In this document: positions 50,210 to 58,932 of the stretch, in pieces
Position numbering within the stretch: the stretch's first letter is position 1
How the letters are laid out: every line of letters starts with the position of its first letter
DNA from: Variovorax sp. J22P240
GTDB lineage: Bacteria; Pseudomonadota; Gammaproteobacteria; Burkholderiales; Burkholderiaceae_C
Assembly: GCF_030316855.1 (NCBI RefSeq)
Contig: NZ_JASZYR010000001.1
Coordinates: 1-64,000 of the forward strand
DNA: 64,000 nucleotides
Direction of reading: 5' to 3'
The notes under the pieces: model-generated
The model's input: only the letters and a program-made list of their open reading frames with translations
Told to the model about the DNA's origin: nothing
Database searches by the model: none
Program-made: the position numbers and the translations under genes

Positions 50210-51115
50210 ATGGACCAGATCGCCGCCATGCGCGTGTTCGCCCGGGTCGTCGAAGCCGGCACCTTCACCCGTGCGGCCGACTCGCTGCAGATGCCCAAGC
50301 CCAGCGTCACCAAGCTGGTCCAGCAACTCGAAGCGCATCTGCGCGTAAAGCTGCTGCAGCGCACGACGCGGCGGGTGACGGTGACGCCCGAAGGTGCGGC
50401 GTACTACGAGCGCACGTCGCGCGTGCTGGCCGAGCTGGAAGACATCGAGTCCGATCTGACGCATGCGCAGGCCAGCCCGCGCGGGCGGTTGCGCGTGGAC
50501 ATCGGCTCATCCCTGGCCAACCGCATCCTGATTCCGGCGCTGCCGCAATTTCATGCGCGCTATCCCGACATCCAGCTCGAACTCGGCGTCAGCGATCGGC
50601 CCGTGGATTTGATCGGCGATGGCGTCGACTGCGTGATCCGCGGCGGTGCTCTGATGGACCAGTCACTGGTCGCGCGCCGCGTCGCGCAGTTGCCGTACGT
50701 GAGTTGCGCGACACCCGACTACCTGAAGCGCCAAGGCATGCCGAATGAACCGGCCGATCTGATGAACGGGCACAGGGTGGTGAGCTATTTCTCGTCGCTC
50801 ACGGGACGGCCCTTTCCGCTGCGCTATGTGCGCGGCGAGGAAACCTTCGAGATCAACGGTCACACCGCCGTGGCCGTGAACGAAAGCACCGCGCACGTGA
50901 CAACGATATTGTCCGGTCTCGGCATGGCGCAGACCTTTGCCTTCATGGCGAAGCCGTATCTCGACAGCGGGGAGCTGGTTGAAGTGCTGCCCGGCTGGGA
51001 GCCGCCGCCGCACCCGGTCTACGTCGTCTATCCGCCCAACCGCCACCTGAGCGCCAAGCTGCGCGCCTTCGTCGATTGGGTTGTGGAGGTCTTCACGCCC
51101 TATGGCACTGCCTAA
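50210..51115 (+). CDS. LysR-family transcriptional regulator
   Basis: A 301-residue regulator. The helix-turn-helix is in MDQIAAMRVFARVVEAGTFTRAADSLQMPKPSVTKLVQQLEAHLRVKLLQRTTRRVTVTPEG. The effector domain has GRLRVDIGSSLANRILIPALPQFHARYPDIQLELGVSDRPVDLIGDGVDCVIRGG and ends with the usual LysR closing helices. It is of the CrgA-like branch, divergent from an SDR gene, a very common pairing in which the regulator controls the dehydrogenase. Confidence 0.88.
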   Translation: MDQIAAMRVFARVVEAGTFTRAADSLQMPKPSVTKLVQQLEAHLRVKLLQRTTRRVTVTPEGAAYYERTSRVLAELEDIESDLTHAQASPRGRLRVDIGSSLANRILIPALPQFHARYPDIQLELGVSDRPVDLIGDGVDCVIRGGALMDQSLVARRVAQLPYVSCATPDYLKRQGMPNEPADLMNGHRVVSYFSSLTGRPFPLRYVRGEETFEINGHTAVAVNESTAHVTTILSGLGMAQTFAFMAKPYLDSGELVEVLPGWEPPPHPVYVVYPPNRHLSAKLRAFVDWVVEVFTPYGTA

Positions 51116-51122
51116 GTCGCGG

Positions 51123-52721
51123 CTAGAAGGGTTGGAATTGGTACAGCCAGGTTTCGGACAACGTCTGGTCGCCGTTCTTCAGGTAGAGCCGCATGTCGAC
51201 CGGCTCCGTGCCCTCGGCCGTGAAGTCGAACTGCGCACGCCAGTGGCCCGGCACGCCGTTCGGCACCGCTTCGGCAAAGATGTACGAGAACTTGCCCCGC
51301 GACGCCGTCAGCACCAGTTCGGGCTTGACGCCGAAGGGCAGCGATTCCAGCGGTTTGCCGATGAACTCGACCATGAACTTGCGCACCCCTTGCGGGCGCG
51401 GCTGACCAGGCTGGCCGCCGCGCCCGATCCGCGTGGCCACGGTGCGCGCCAGTGGCGACGGGAAGGGCTCTTCCGCGCTCCAGTGCAGCCGGTACTTGAT
51501 GTTGTAGCTCGACCCCGCAGCGGCGGGCGCCTTGGGCACCCAGCAGGCGAGGATGTTGTCGTGGATCTCGTCGTCGGTCGGGATCTCGATGAGTTGTACT
51601 GACCCTTCGCCCCAATTGCCCAGCGGTTCGACCCACAGGCTGGGGCGCTTCTCGTAGTAGACGCCGTCCTGGTAGTGGTCGAAGGCGCGGTCGCGCTGCA
51701 GCAGGCCGAAGCCGCGCGGGTTGGTGTCGGTGAAGGCCGAAGCGCGGGTCTGGGTGGGGTTGTTCAGCGGTCGCCAGATGCGTTCACCGGCGCCGTTCCA
51801 TATCGCCAGGCCGTCCGAATCGTGCACCTCGGGGCGCCAATCGATTCCGGTGGGCTTCACCGACTCGGAGTACCAGTACATCGAGGTCAGCGGCGTGAGG
51901 CCGAAGCGGGCCACGTCGCGGCGCAGGAAGAGGCGTGCGTCGATGTCCATCAGCACGGCCTTGTCGCGCTGCAGGACGAATTTGTAAGCGCCCGTGATGC
52001 TCGGGCCTTCGAGCAGCGCGTAGATCGTCATCGAATTGGATGCGTCCGATGCCGGGGGCTCGAAGTAAAAGCGCGTGAAGGTCGGGAATTCCTCCGGGCG
52101 ATCTGGCATGGCTGCATCGAGCGCAATGCCGCGCGCAGAGAGCCCGTACTGGTAGAGCTCGCCGATGGCGCGAAAGTACGACGCGCCGAGGAAGGCGGCC
52201 CAATCATTCGTTTGCCAAGGCAGCTTCTTCTGGTCCCCCAGGCGGCTTTCCTGCAGGCGGAAACCGGCGAAGCCGGCGCCGTCCTTCAATTGCCGCGCGG
52301 GGCTGTCCGCGGGCATGGCGAAATACGATGCGTCGTAGACGATCTCGCGTGCGAAGCCGTCGCCGCCAGCGCTTTCCAGAACGAACATGTGCACCGGCGT
52401 CTGGAAGTAGCGCCCGAGGTGAAAGAAGGTCACCGGAAACTGGCCAGGTCCGTCCTTGAACAGGGCGTTGTCGGTGTTGAACTTGATCTTGCCGTGCGCG
52501 TCGTAGTCGATGCGCTCGAGCACGCTGGCCGGTAGCGAGGTGTCGGCAACGTAGGGCTTGGCGCCCAGTGACTTCGCCAATGCAACAAGACGTTCGAAGG
52601 AGAAGGGCCGGGGTTGGCTGAGTGTGAGTCCACCGGCCGCAAAGGCGTCGGCAGGCAGTCCGAGAGCGGCGAGCGCCAATGAGGCGCCGCCGGCGGTGAG
52701 GAAGGAACGGCGATCGGTCAT
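51123..52721 (-). CDS. opgD: Glucan biosynthesis protein D (OpgD/MdoD)
   Basis: A ~532-residue periplasmic protein for osmoregulated periplasmic glucans. A twin-arginine signal (MTDRRSFLTAGGASLALAALGLPADAFA) is present. The OpgG-type beta-sandwich follows, with landmarks FERLVALAKSLGAKPYV, YDAHGKIKFNTDNALF, FPVTFFHLGRYFQTPV, YFRAIGELYQYGLSARGIALD and LTPLTSMYWYSESVKPTGIDWRPEVHDSDGL. The start at 52721 was preferred since it begins the Tat motif; a TTG nine bases upstream is possible. It is the only glucan gene in the window. Confidence 0.9.
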   Translation of the reverse strand: MTDRRSFLTAGGASLALAALGLPADAFAAGGLTLSQPRPFSFERLVALAKSLGAKPYVADTSLPASVLERIDYDAHGKIKFNTDNALFKDGPGQFPVTFFHLGRYFQTPVHMFVLESAGGDGFAREIVYDASYFAMPADSPARQLKDGAGFAGFRLQESRLGDQKKLPWQTNDWAAFLGASYFRAIGELYQYGLSARGIALDAAMPDRPEEFPTFTRFYFEPPASDASNSMTIYALLEGPSITGAYKFVLQRDKAVLMDIDARLFLRRDVARFGLTPLTSMYWYSESVKPTGIDWRPEVHDSDGLAIWNGAGERIWRPLNNPTQTRASAFTDTNPRGFGLLQRDRAFDHYQDGVYYEKRPSLWVEPLGNWGEGSVQLIEIPTDDEIHDNILACWVPKAPAAAGSSYNIKYRLHWSAEEPFPSPLARTVATRIGRGGQPGQPRPQGVRKFMVEFIGKPLESLPFGVKPELVLTASRGKFSYIFAEAVPNGVPGHWRAQFDFTAEGTEPVDMRLYLKNGDQTLSETWLYQFQPF

Positions 52722-52890
52722 GTGGACCAAATGTTAACGAGGCCCGGCACCGCGCCCCGTAGGCCAAGCGCTGAAGAAAAAACGGGCTGGCCGGCGCTGT
52801 CCTACGATCGAATTCGAAAGCAAGACCCGGAGTGCACCGTTGCCGGCTGATGCCTACAGTGAACGCATCGATCAATCACCAGACTGAAGG

Positions 52891-53979
52891 ATGCATATGA
52901 ACATGAGCAATCCCAACGAAATGCGGGCCCTCGCCACCGTAAGCGACTCCCGCTGGGCGTCCGTGCTGGCCCGCGACCCGGCGGCCGACGGCCGCTTCTT
53001 CTACTCGGTGAGGACCACGGGCGTTTATTGCCGGCCTTCGTGCGCCGCGCGCTCCGCCCGACCCGAGAACGTGGAATTCCACGCGACGGCCGCAGACGCC
53101 GAACGCGCGGGCTACCGCCCCTGCAGGCGCTGCAAGCCGGATCAGCCGGCGCGGACCGAGCAGCACGCGGCTGCGATTGCCGATCTCTGCCGCATCATCG
53201 AGCGTTCGGAGCAGGCACCCAGGCTGGACGAACTCGCCGAACGCGCGGGGTGGAGCACCTGGCACCTGCATCGGATCTTCAAGGAGATCACCGGCGTCAC
53301 GCCCAAGGCGTACGCAGCGGCCCACCGCGCGAGCCGGGTGCGGCAGGAACTGGCCCGCAGCGATACGGTGACCGATGCCATCTACGACGCCGGCTACAAC
53401 TCCAATGGCCGCTTCTACGAGCGCTCGAACGAGATGCTCGGCATGACGCCCACCGCATGGCGAGCCGGAGGCGCCAACACCGACATCCGCTTTGCAATCG
53501 GCGAGTGCGCGCTGGGCGCCATCCTGGTTGCGCAAAGCGAACGTGGCGTTTGCGCGATTGCTCTGGGGGACGACCCCGATGCGCTGGCGCGTGATCTGCA
53601 GGACCAGTTTCCGCAGGCGCGCCTGATCGGCGGCGACGCCGGCTTCGAGGAACTGGTGGCCAAGGTGGTCGGCTTCGTCGAGGCGCCGGGGCTGGGTCTG
53701 GACTTGCCGCTCGACGTGCGCGGCACTGCCTTCCAGCAGCGCGTATGGCAAGCCCTGCGCGAGATTCCGGCCGGCACGACCGCGAGCTACAGCGACATCG
53801 CAAAGCGCATCGGCGCACCGAAATCGATGCGGGCTGTGGCCCAGGCCTGCGGCGCCAACACGCTGGCGGTGGCGATCCCGTGCCATCGCGTGGTGCGCAG
53901 CGACGGCAGCCTGTCGGGCTATCGCTGGGGCGTGGAGCGCAAGAACGCGCTGCTGCAACGGGAGGCGAAGCGGGCATGA
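52891..53979 (+). CDS. ada: Ada: methyl-DNA response regulator and O6-methylguanine methyltransferase
   Basis: A 362-residue bifunctional protein. Residues of about 25-90 form the zinc-bound N-Ada domain (TTGVYCRPSCAARSARPENVEFH, then GYRPCRRCKPD), with Cys47 as the likely methylphosphotriester acceptor. Residues 95-190 are the AraC-type DNA-binding part. The C-terminal methyltransferase carries GTAFQQRVWQALREIPAGTTASYSDIAKRIG and the acceptor Cys331 in VAIPCHRVV. The start is at 52891 or ATG 52897, after CTGAAGG. It heads a three-gene operon of alkylation repair. Methylated Ada should activate its own promoter. Confidence 0.93.
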   Translation: MHMNMSNPNEMRALATVSDSRWASVLARDPAADGRFFYSVRTTGVYCRPSCAARSARPENVEFHATAADAERAGYRPCRRCKPDQPARTEQHAAAIADLCRIIERSEQAPRLDELAERAGWSTWHLHRIFKEITGVTPKAYAAAHRASRVRQELARSDTVTDAIYDAGYNSNGRFYERSNEMLGMTPTAWRAGGANTDIRFAIGECALGAILVAQSERGVCAIALGDDPDALARDLQDQFPQARLIGGDAGFEELVAKVVGFVEAPGLGLDLPLDVRGTAFQQRVWQALREIPAGTTASYSDIAKRIGAPKSMRAVAQACGANTLAVAIPCHRVVRSDGSLSGYRWGVERKNALLQREAKRA

Positions 53980-54701
53980 ATGCACGGGACACGAATGTGC
54001 CGGTCGCTCGGGTCGCTGCGATCGACTGGGCGCAGGCGAGCGGCGATCTCGATGAACAGGGGAACGCGGTGATACCGGGCCTGCTCACGCGGGCCGAATG
54101 TGAAATGCTCGCTGCGATGTACGTGTTGGATGCTCCGTTTCGCAGCCGCGTCGTGATGGAGCGGCATGGCTTCGGCCGCGGGGAGTACAAGTACTTCGCG
54201 TACCCGTTGCCCGATCTCATCGCGGGCTTGCGGGAGGCGATGTACCCGCATCTCGCGCCGATCGCGAACCGCTGGAACGAGGTCATGGGCATCGACGTTC
54301 GCTTTCCCCCTCGGCATGCCGACTTCATCGCACGATGCCATGCGGCGGCGCAGACGAAGCCGACGCCCTTGCTGCTGCAGTACCGGGCCGAGGACTACAA
54401 CTGCCTGCATCAGGACCTGTACGGCGAGCACGTCTTTCCGCTGCAACTCGTGATCCTGTTGTCCGAACCGGGCCGCGACTTCATGGGCGGCGAATTCGTG
54501 ATGACCGAGCAACGCCCGCGCATGCAGTCACGGCCGATGGTGCTGCCGCTGCGGCAGGGCGATGCAGCGGTGATCGCGGTGCATCACCGGCCGGTGCAGG
54601 GGACGCGTGGCGTGTACCGGGTCAACTTGCGGCATGGCGTGAGCAGGGTGCTGTCCGGGCACCGGCACACGACAGGCATCATCTTTCACGACGCGGCATG
54701 A
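53976..54701 (+). CDS. 2OG-Fe(II) oxygenase of the ada operon
   Basis: A 241-residue 2-oxoglutarate/iron oxygenase (the Ada-operon type, similar to COG3826). The iron site is in YNCLHQDLYGEHVFPLQLVILLSEPGRDFMGGEFV (H-x-D), with the distal His and the Arg in the GVYRVNLRHGVS region. The start overlaps the ada stop as ATGA, and the alkB start overlaps this stop, so it is strictly co-translated. A role in alkylation repair is inferred from the neighbours; the substrate is unknown and it lacks the AlkB nucleotide-recognition lid. Confidence 0.8.
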   Translation: MNARDTNVPVARVAAIDWAQASGDLDEQGNAVIPGLLTRAECEMLAAMYVLDAPFRSRVVMERHGFGRGEYKYFAYPLPDLIAGLREAMYPHLAPIANRWNEVMGIDVRFPPRHADFIARCHAAAQTKPTPLLLQYRAEDYNCLHQDLYGEHVFPLQLVILLSEPGRDFMGGEFVMTEQRPRMQSRPMVLPLRQGDAAVIAVHHRPVQGTRGVYRVNLRHGVSRVLSGHRHTTGIIFHDAA

Positions 54702-55354
54702 CGGCAGATCTGTTCGACACCGTTGCAGAGCCGACAACCCCTTGGGTGGAGCCACTTGAGCCCGGGGCGACGGTGTTGCGTCAGTTTGCGCGGCCCTCCG
54801 AGGTGGCGTTGCTGGATGCGGTTCGGCAGGTGATCGACGAGTCACCGCTTCGGCACATGGTCACGCCGGGCGGCTTTCGCATGTCGGTCGCGATGACCAA
54901 CTGCGGCGAACTGGGATGGGTCACCGATCGCACGGGCTACCGGTACGACGCGATCGATCCCGAGACGGGCCGGCGCTGGCCGCCCATGCCCGCCGTATTC
55001 TCCCGGCTGGCGAGCGAAGCGGCTGCGCAGGCAGGCTTCGATCGCTTCGCGCCGGATGCCTGCCTCGTCAACCGCTACGTAGCGGGAACGCGGCTGTCAC
55101 TGCATCAGGATCGGGACGAGCGCGACTACACCCAGCCCATCGTTTCCGTGTCGCTGGGCCTGCCTGCGGTGTTCCTCTTCGGCGGGGCGAAGAGGGCGGA
55201 CAAGGCGCGGCGCATACCGCTCGCTCATGGCGACGTGGTCGTCTGGGGTGGACCGGCGCGTCTGCATCACCACGGTGTGCTTCCCTTGAAGGAGGGCTCG
55301 CATCCATTGATGGGCGACTGCCGCATCAATCTCACTTTTCGCAAGGCGGGTTGA
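54698..55354 (+). CDS. alkB: AlkB: alkylated DNA/RNA dioxygenase
   Basis: A 218-residue 2OG-Fe(II) dioxygenase that removes 1-methyladenine and 3-methylcytosine lesions. Diagnostic segments are MSVAMTNCGELGWVTDRTGYRYDAIDPETGRRWPPMP (nucleotide recognition lid), CLVNRYVAGTRLSLHQDRDERDYTQPIVSVSLGLPAVFLFGG with the H-x-D iron ligands, and GPARLHHHGVLPLKEG with the distal His, ending in CRINLTFRKAG. It begins four bases before the stop of the previous gene. Confidence 0.94.
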   Translation: MTADLFDTVAEPTTPWVEPLEPGATVLRQFARPSEVALLDAVRQVIDESPLRHMVTPGGFRMSVAMTNCGELGWVTDRTGYRYDAIDPETGRRWPPMPAVFSRLASEAAAQAGFDRFAPDACLVNRYVAGTRLSLHQDRDERDYTQPIVSVSLGLPAVFLFGGAKRADKARRIPLAHGDVVVWGGPARLHHHGVLPLKEGSHPLMGDCRINLTFRKAG

Positions 55355-55371
55355 GGGCGCCTCGCCGATCG

Positions 55372-55557
55372 CTACTGGGCGGACGCCACCGAAGTCGTGT
55401 CGCCGGTCAACCAGGCGAGTGCTTCGATATTCGCGCTCAAGGACGTCGCCGCCTCGGCGAGTCGCAGCTCACCCTTCGCAGCCTCACCGCTGACGATTCC
55501 CGCCGCGGACGCCAGGGTCACCGCGCCGGCCAAGATGAAGTTCCATGTCGTGTTCAT
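55372..55557 (-). CDS. Small exported hypothetical protein
   Basis: A 61-residue protein starting at 55557 (MNTTWNFILAGAVTLASAAG) after a purine-rich GAGGCAGC stretch. The first 20 residues look like a signal peptide or membrane anchor, and the remainder is a short helix rich in Ala, Ser and Leu. It is convergent with alkB, without a terminator seen between. No family recognised; a plausible but unproved gene. Confidence 0.45.
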   Translation of the reverse strand: MNTTWNFILAGAVTLASAAGIVSGEAAKGELRLAEAATSLSANIEALAWLTGDTTSVASAQ

Positions 55558-55657
55558 TTGCTGCCTCTGTGAGACACGAGTCTGAGGCCATTCGCACGTG
55601 CTGGTTCGAGGCAAAACGAACTGCAGTGTTCGCTTCGGGGAAACAATGGCGTGTCGT

Positions 55658-56728
55658 TCAGGCTCCGCGCAATGCGAGGGCAAGGCGGGGTGCGAGCTTC
55701 CGTGTCTCGCCGACCGCGGTCACGAAGAACTCGTCCTCCGGCATGCCCTGGGCGCTGCGAAGCTCCGCGAGCTTTCTCGGCGGCTCGTCCAGGGCCTCGT
55801 CGGTCAGCGTGAAGACGCCCCAGTGGATGCCGAGCGAGCGCTTGGCGCCGACGTCGCCGTGGATCTTCAGCGCTTCCTCGACGTCGACGTGCTGCTTGCT
55901 CATGAACCAGCGCGGTGCGTAGGCGCCGATGGGGATCAGCGCAATGTCGAATCCGCCGCCACGCTCGGGCGTCTGGCGATCCTGGAAGTGCCGGCGGATA
56001 TCGGTGAAATCGCGCGAGTAACCCGTGTCGCCGGTAAAAAGGAGATGGCAGTCGGGCGCGAGGGCCGCAAAGCCCCCCCAAAGAGTCGCCATGGCGTCGC
56101 CAGGGCTGCGCGAGGACCAGTGCTGCGCCGGGACCAGCGTCACTTCGACATCGCCGCCAGGTGACGGCACGCGGAGGCTGTCCCACCAGTCGAGTTCGAC
56201 CGCATTGCGGATGCCGCGCGCGGCCAGCCATGGCTTGAGACCCAGCGGCACGACGAACAACGGCGCTCCGCCCGCCTGCCGGTTGAGTGCCAGCACCGAC
56301 GCCGCATCCAGATGGTCATAGTGGTTGTGAGACACCAGCACCAGATCCACGTGCGGCACTTCCGCCAGGGCGATGCCGGGCGGGGTGTGGCGCTTCGGAC
56401 CCACCAGCCGCACGGGCGATGCCCGCTGCGAGAACATCGGGTCGGTCAGCACGGTCAGGCCGCCCATCTGGGCCATGACCGTGGCATGGCCGACGTAGGT
56501 GACGGCCGGTGTCATTTGCACACCGGCGAGCGCGTTGGCGTGCAGCCAGGCCAGTTCGGGCGTCACCCTCGGCGTGGGTGCCAGCGGCGGCGGTGGCAGG
56601 TGGTCGCGGATGGCATCCCTGCGCCAGCGCAGCAGTTCCGAGAGGCTCTTCGGCTGGTATTCCGTGTAGTTGTTCTGGAAGCCGCGCGCACGGTGGTGCG
56701 GCTTCTCTGGGTCGTGATAGGGATTCAT
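55658..56728 (-). CDS. MBL-fold hydrolase, NAPE-PLD/UlaG-like
   Basis: A 356-residue metallo-beta-lactamase-fold protein. The start MNPYHDPEKPHHRARGFQNNY is typical for the bacterial NAPE-PLD-like branch. The metal-binding motif is HNHYDHLD, with VTYVGHATVMAQMGGLTVLTDPMFSQRASP just before it. Later ligands are in LLFTGDTGYSRDF and GIHWGVFTLTDEALDEPP. Relatives include N-acyl-phosphatidylethanolamine phospholipase D and various lactonases, so the substrate cannot be given. A start at 56728 is preferred to ATG 56740 by family length. It sits downstream of the PAS-LuxR gene. Confidence 0.85.
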   Translation of the reverse strand: MNPYHDPEKPHHRARGFQNNYTEYQPKSLSELLRWRRDAIRDHLPPPPLAPTPRVTPELAWLHANALAGVQMTPAVTYVGHATVMAQMGGLTVLTDPMFSQRASPVRLVGPKRHTPPGIALAEVPHVDLVLVSHNHYDHLDAASVLALNRQAGGAPLFVVPLGLKPWLAARGIRNAVELDWWDSLRVPSPGGDVEVTLVPAQHWSSRSPGDAMATLWGGFAALAPDCHLLFTGDTGYSRDFTDIRRHFQDRQTPERGGGFDIALIPIGAYAPRWFMSKQHVDVEEALKIHGDVGAKRSLGIHWGVFTLTDEALDEPPRKLAELRSAQGMPEDEFFVTAVGETRKLAPRLALALRGA

Positions 56729-56741
56729 GCTTCGCCGCAAT

Positions 56742-57329
56742 CTATCCGGCGATCAGTTTTTGCACCAGTTCGGCAGTGGTCGCCGCGGCGTACTTGCGCA
56801 TCAGCCGCGCGCGGTGGATTTCCACGGTACGGTGGCTGATGGCGAGGGCCTTGCCGATCTCCTTGGAGGTGCGCCCCTGCATGACCTGCGCCGCCACCTC
56901 GCGCTCGCGCGGCGTGAGTTCGGCCTTGACGGATCGGCGCGAGCCCAGGTCCTCGAAGGTCCAGATGCCCGCCTCGTGCGGTGCGGCGCGGTTGAGCGCC
57001 TGGCCGCTCACGTGGCACCAGAAGGTTTCGCCCGCGAAAGCGCCGTGCAGGTTGCCGAGTCTTTTCATCATGCGGTTGTCTGCGTAACGCCCGCTTGCAT
57101 TCAGGATGGGCTCCATCCGCTTGCCGATACGCTCGAATTCGACGACGCTCGGGTACAGCACCTGGAACGACTGGCCGACCAGCGCACTACGCGTGGCGCC
57201 GAACATCTCGCACAGCCGCGCGTTGCAGTCCACGATGATGCGATGGCGCGACAGAACCATGCCCACCGGCGATTGCTCGAAGGCGAGCCGGTAGTCGATG
57301 GCCGTCAGATCGGTGTCGGGTGTCTCCAT
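56742..57329 (-). CDS. PAS domain LuxR-type transcriptional regulator
   Basis: A 195-residue regulator. Residues 10-125 form a PAS sensor (YRLAFEQSPVGMVLSRHRIIVDCNARLCEMFGATRSALVGQSFQVLYPS). Residues of about 130-190 form the LuxR helix-turn-helix (ELTPREREVAAQVMQGRTSKEIGKALAISHRTVEIHRARLMRKYAAATTAELV). It is divergent from the CoA-transferase operon and directly next to a perfect ACTACGTA dyad, its probable operator. A role in controlling the CoA-transferase genes is inferred from position. The PAS ligand is unknown. Confidence 0.88.
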   Translation of the reverse strand: METPDTDLTAIDYRLAFEQSPVGMVLSRHRIIVDCNARLCEMFGATRSALVGQSFQVLYPSVVEFERIGKRMEPILNASGRYADNRMMKRLGNLHGAFAGETFWCHVSGQALNRAAPHEAGIWTFEDLGSRRSVKAELTPREREVAAQVMQGRTSKEIGKALAISHRTVEIHRARLMRKYAAATTAELVQKLIAG

Positions 57330-57337
57330 TACGAATT

Positions 57338-57359
57338 ACTACGTATGCCTGTACGTAGT
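57338..57359. promoter_or_regulatory. Perfect dyad ACTACGTA-N6-TACGTAGT, regulator operator
   Basis: An 8-base perfect inverted repeat with a 6-base spacer in the 72-base gap between the PAS-LuxR gene and the CoA-transferase operon. It lies 9 bases upstream of the LuxR start codon and about 43 upstream of scoA, so it can act on both promoters. TACGTA-containing dyads are known for PAS-LuxR regulators. Confidence 0.65.
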
Positions 57360-57401
57360 ATCGTCTGAGACTCTGAATCAACCATCACCCAGCGAGGAAT
57401 C

Positions 57402-58211
57402 ATGGCGAACAAGATCTACCCCTCCGCGGACGCGGCGCTCAAGGGTGTCGTGGCCGACGGCCAGACGCTCGCCGTCGGCGGCTTCGGCCTGTGCGGTATC
57501 CCCGAAGCGCTGATCGAGGCGCTGCACGATTCGGGTGCGAAGAACCTGACCTGCATCTCCAACAACGCGGGCGTCGACGGCTTCGGCCTCGGCAAGCTGC
57601 TCGAAACCCGCCAGATCAAGAAAATGATCGCGAGCTACGTGGGCGAGAACAAGGAATTCGAGCGCCAGTACCTCGCGGGCGAACTCGAGCTCGAATTCAC
57701 GCCCCAAGGCACGCTGGCCGAGAAACTGCGCGCCGGAGGCGCCGGCATCCCGGCCTTCTTCACCAAGACCGGTGTGGGCACGCAGGTTGCCGAAGGCAAG
57801 GAACTGCGCGAATTCGATGGCGAGACCTACGTGATGGAACGCTCGCTGGTGCCCGACGTCGCGCTGGTCAAAGCCGACGTGGCCGACAAATCCGGCAACC
57901 TGCGCTTCCGTCTGACGGCACGCAACTTCAATCCGGCCGCGGCAATGGCCGGCAAGATCTGCATCGTCGAGGTCGAGAAGATCGTCGAGGTCGGCGAACT
58001 GGCGCCGGACGACATCCATCTGCCAGGCATCTACGTGCACCGCATCGTGCTCAACAGCAATCCCGAGAAGCGCATCGAGAAGCGGACGGTGAGCGCTGCG
58101 GCACCGGTCGACGCAGTGGCCGCCAAGGTCGAGGCGCAGGCCGTCATCGCGCAAGCCGCGGCCGGCAGCGAAGTCCCGGCCCCCATCAAGAACAGCAGCA
58201 AAGGAGCCTGA
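57402..58211 (+). CDS. scoA: 3-oxoacid CoA-transferase subunit A
   Basis: A 269-residue A subunit of a class I CoA-transferase, moving CoA from succinyl-CoA to acetoacetate or 3-oxoadipate. It has [122 protein letters not shown], the classic SCOT-A core, and [42 protein letters not shown]. The C-terminal ~30 residues extend past the usual end. The B subunit starts one base after its stop, so the pair is coupled. Confidence 0.93.
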   Translation: MANKIYPSADAALKGVVADGQTLAVGGFGLCGIPEALIEALHDSGAKNLTCISNNAGVDGFGLGKLLETRQIKKMIASYVGENKEFERQYLAGELELEFTPQGTLAEKLRAGGAGIPAFFTKTGVGTQVAEGKELREFDGETYVMERSLVPDVALVKADVADKSGNLRFRLTARNFNPAAAMAGKICIVEVEKIVEVGELAPDDIHLPGIYVHRIVLNSNPEKRIEKRTVSAAAPVDAVAAKVEAQAVIAQAAAGSEVPAPIKNSSKGA

Positions 58212-58212
58212 G

Positions 58213-58851
58213 ATGCCCTGGACCCAAGACCAGATGGCCGCACGCGCGGCGCAAGAACTCGAAGACGGCTTCTACGTCAACCTCGGCATCGGCATCCCGA
58301 CGCTTGTCGCCAACTTCGTCGGCGACAAGGAAGTCTGGCTGCAGAGCGAGAACGGCATGTTGGGCATCGGCCCGTTCCCTACGGAAGACCAGGTCGACGC
58401 CGACCTGATCAACGCCGGCAAGCAGACCGTGACGACCTTGCCCGGGAGTGCCATCTTCGGCAGCCACGACAGCTTCGCGATGATCCGCGGCGGCAAGATC
58501 AACCTGTCCATCCTCGGCGCCATGCAGGTGAGCGACAAGGGCGACCTCGCCAACTGGATGATCCCCGGCAAGATGGTCAAGGGCATGGGCGGCGCGATGG
58601 ACCTCGTGGCCGGCGTCAAGCGTGTGATCGTGCTGATGGAACACGTCGCGAAGAAAAAGGACGGCACCGAGGACCTCAAGATCCTCGAGCAGTGCACGCT
58701 GCCGCTGACGGGCGTGGGCGTGGTCGATCGCATCATCACCGACCTTGCCGTCATGGACGTGGTGCCGCAAGGCCTGAAAGTCGTTGAACTGGCGCCGGGC
58801 GTTAGCTTCGAGACGCTGCAGGCCAAGACCGGGACCAAGCTGATCCAGTGA
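58213..58851 (+). CDS. scoB: 3-oxoacid CoA-transferase subunit B
   Basis: A 212-residue B subunit. It has [114 protein letters not shown], including the catalytic Glu in SENGMLG. It follows ScoA by one base and ends at a strong terminator. Whether the substrate is acetoacetate (ketone-body use) or 3-oxoadipate (aromatic breakdown) cannot be told from sequence. Confidence 0.94.
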   Translation: MPWTQDQMAARAAQELEDGFYVNLGIGIPTLVANFVGDKEVWLQSENGMLGIGPFPTEDQVDADLINAGKQTVTTLPGSAIFGSHDSFAMIRGGKINLSILGAMQVSDKGDLANWMIPGKMVKGMGGAMDLVAGVKRVIVLMEHVAKKKDGTEDLKILEQCTLPLTGVGVVDRIITDLAVMDVVPQGLKVVELAPGVSFETLQAKTGTKLIQ

Positions 58852-58885
58852 GGCAAAGCGCCGCAAAGCGTCGTATGACGTGAAG

Positions 58886-58920
58886 GGCAGGGCCGTGTGA
58901 ACGTGCCCTGCCTTTTTTTT
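58886..58920 (+). terminator. Intrinsic terminator of the scoAB operon
   Basis: A GGCAGGGC/GCCCTGCC stem with an 11-base loop followed by eight T residues, shortly after scoB. Confidence 0.88.
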
Positions 58921-58932
58921 GGAGAGCAGGAC

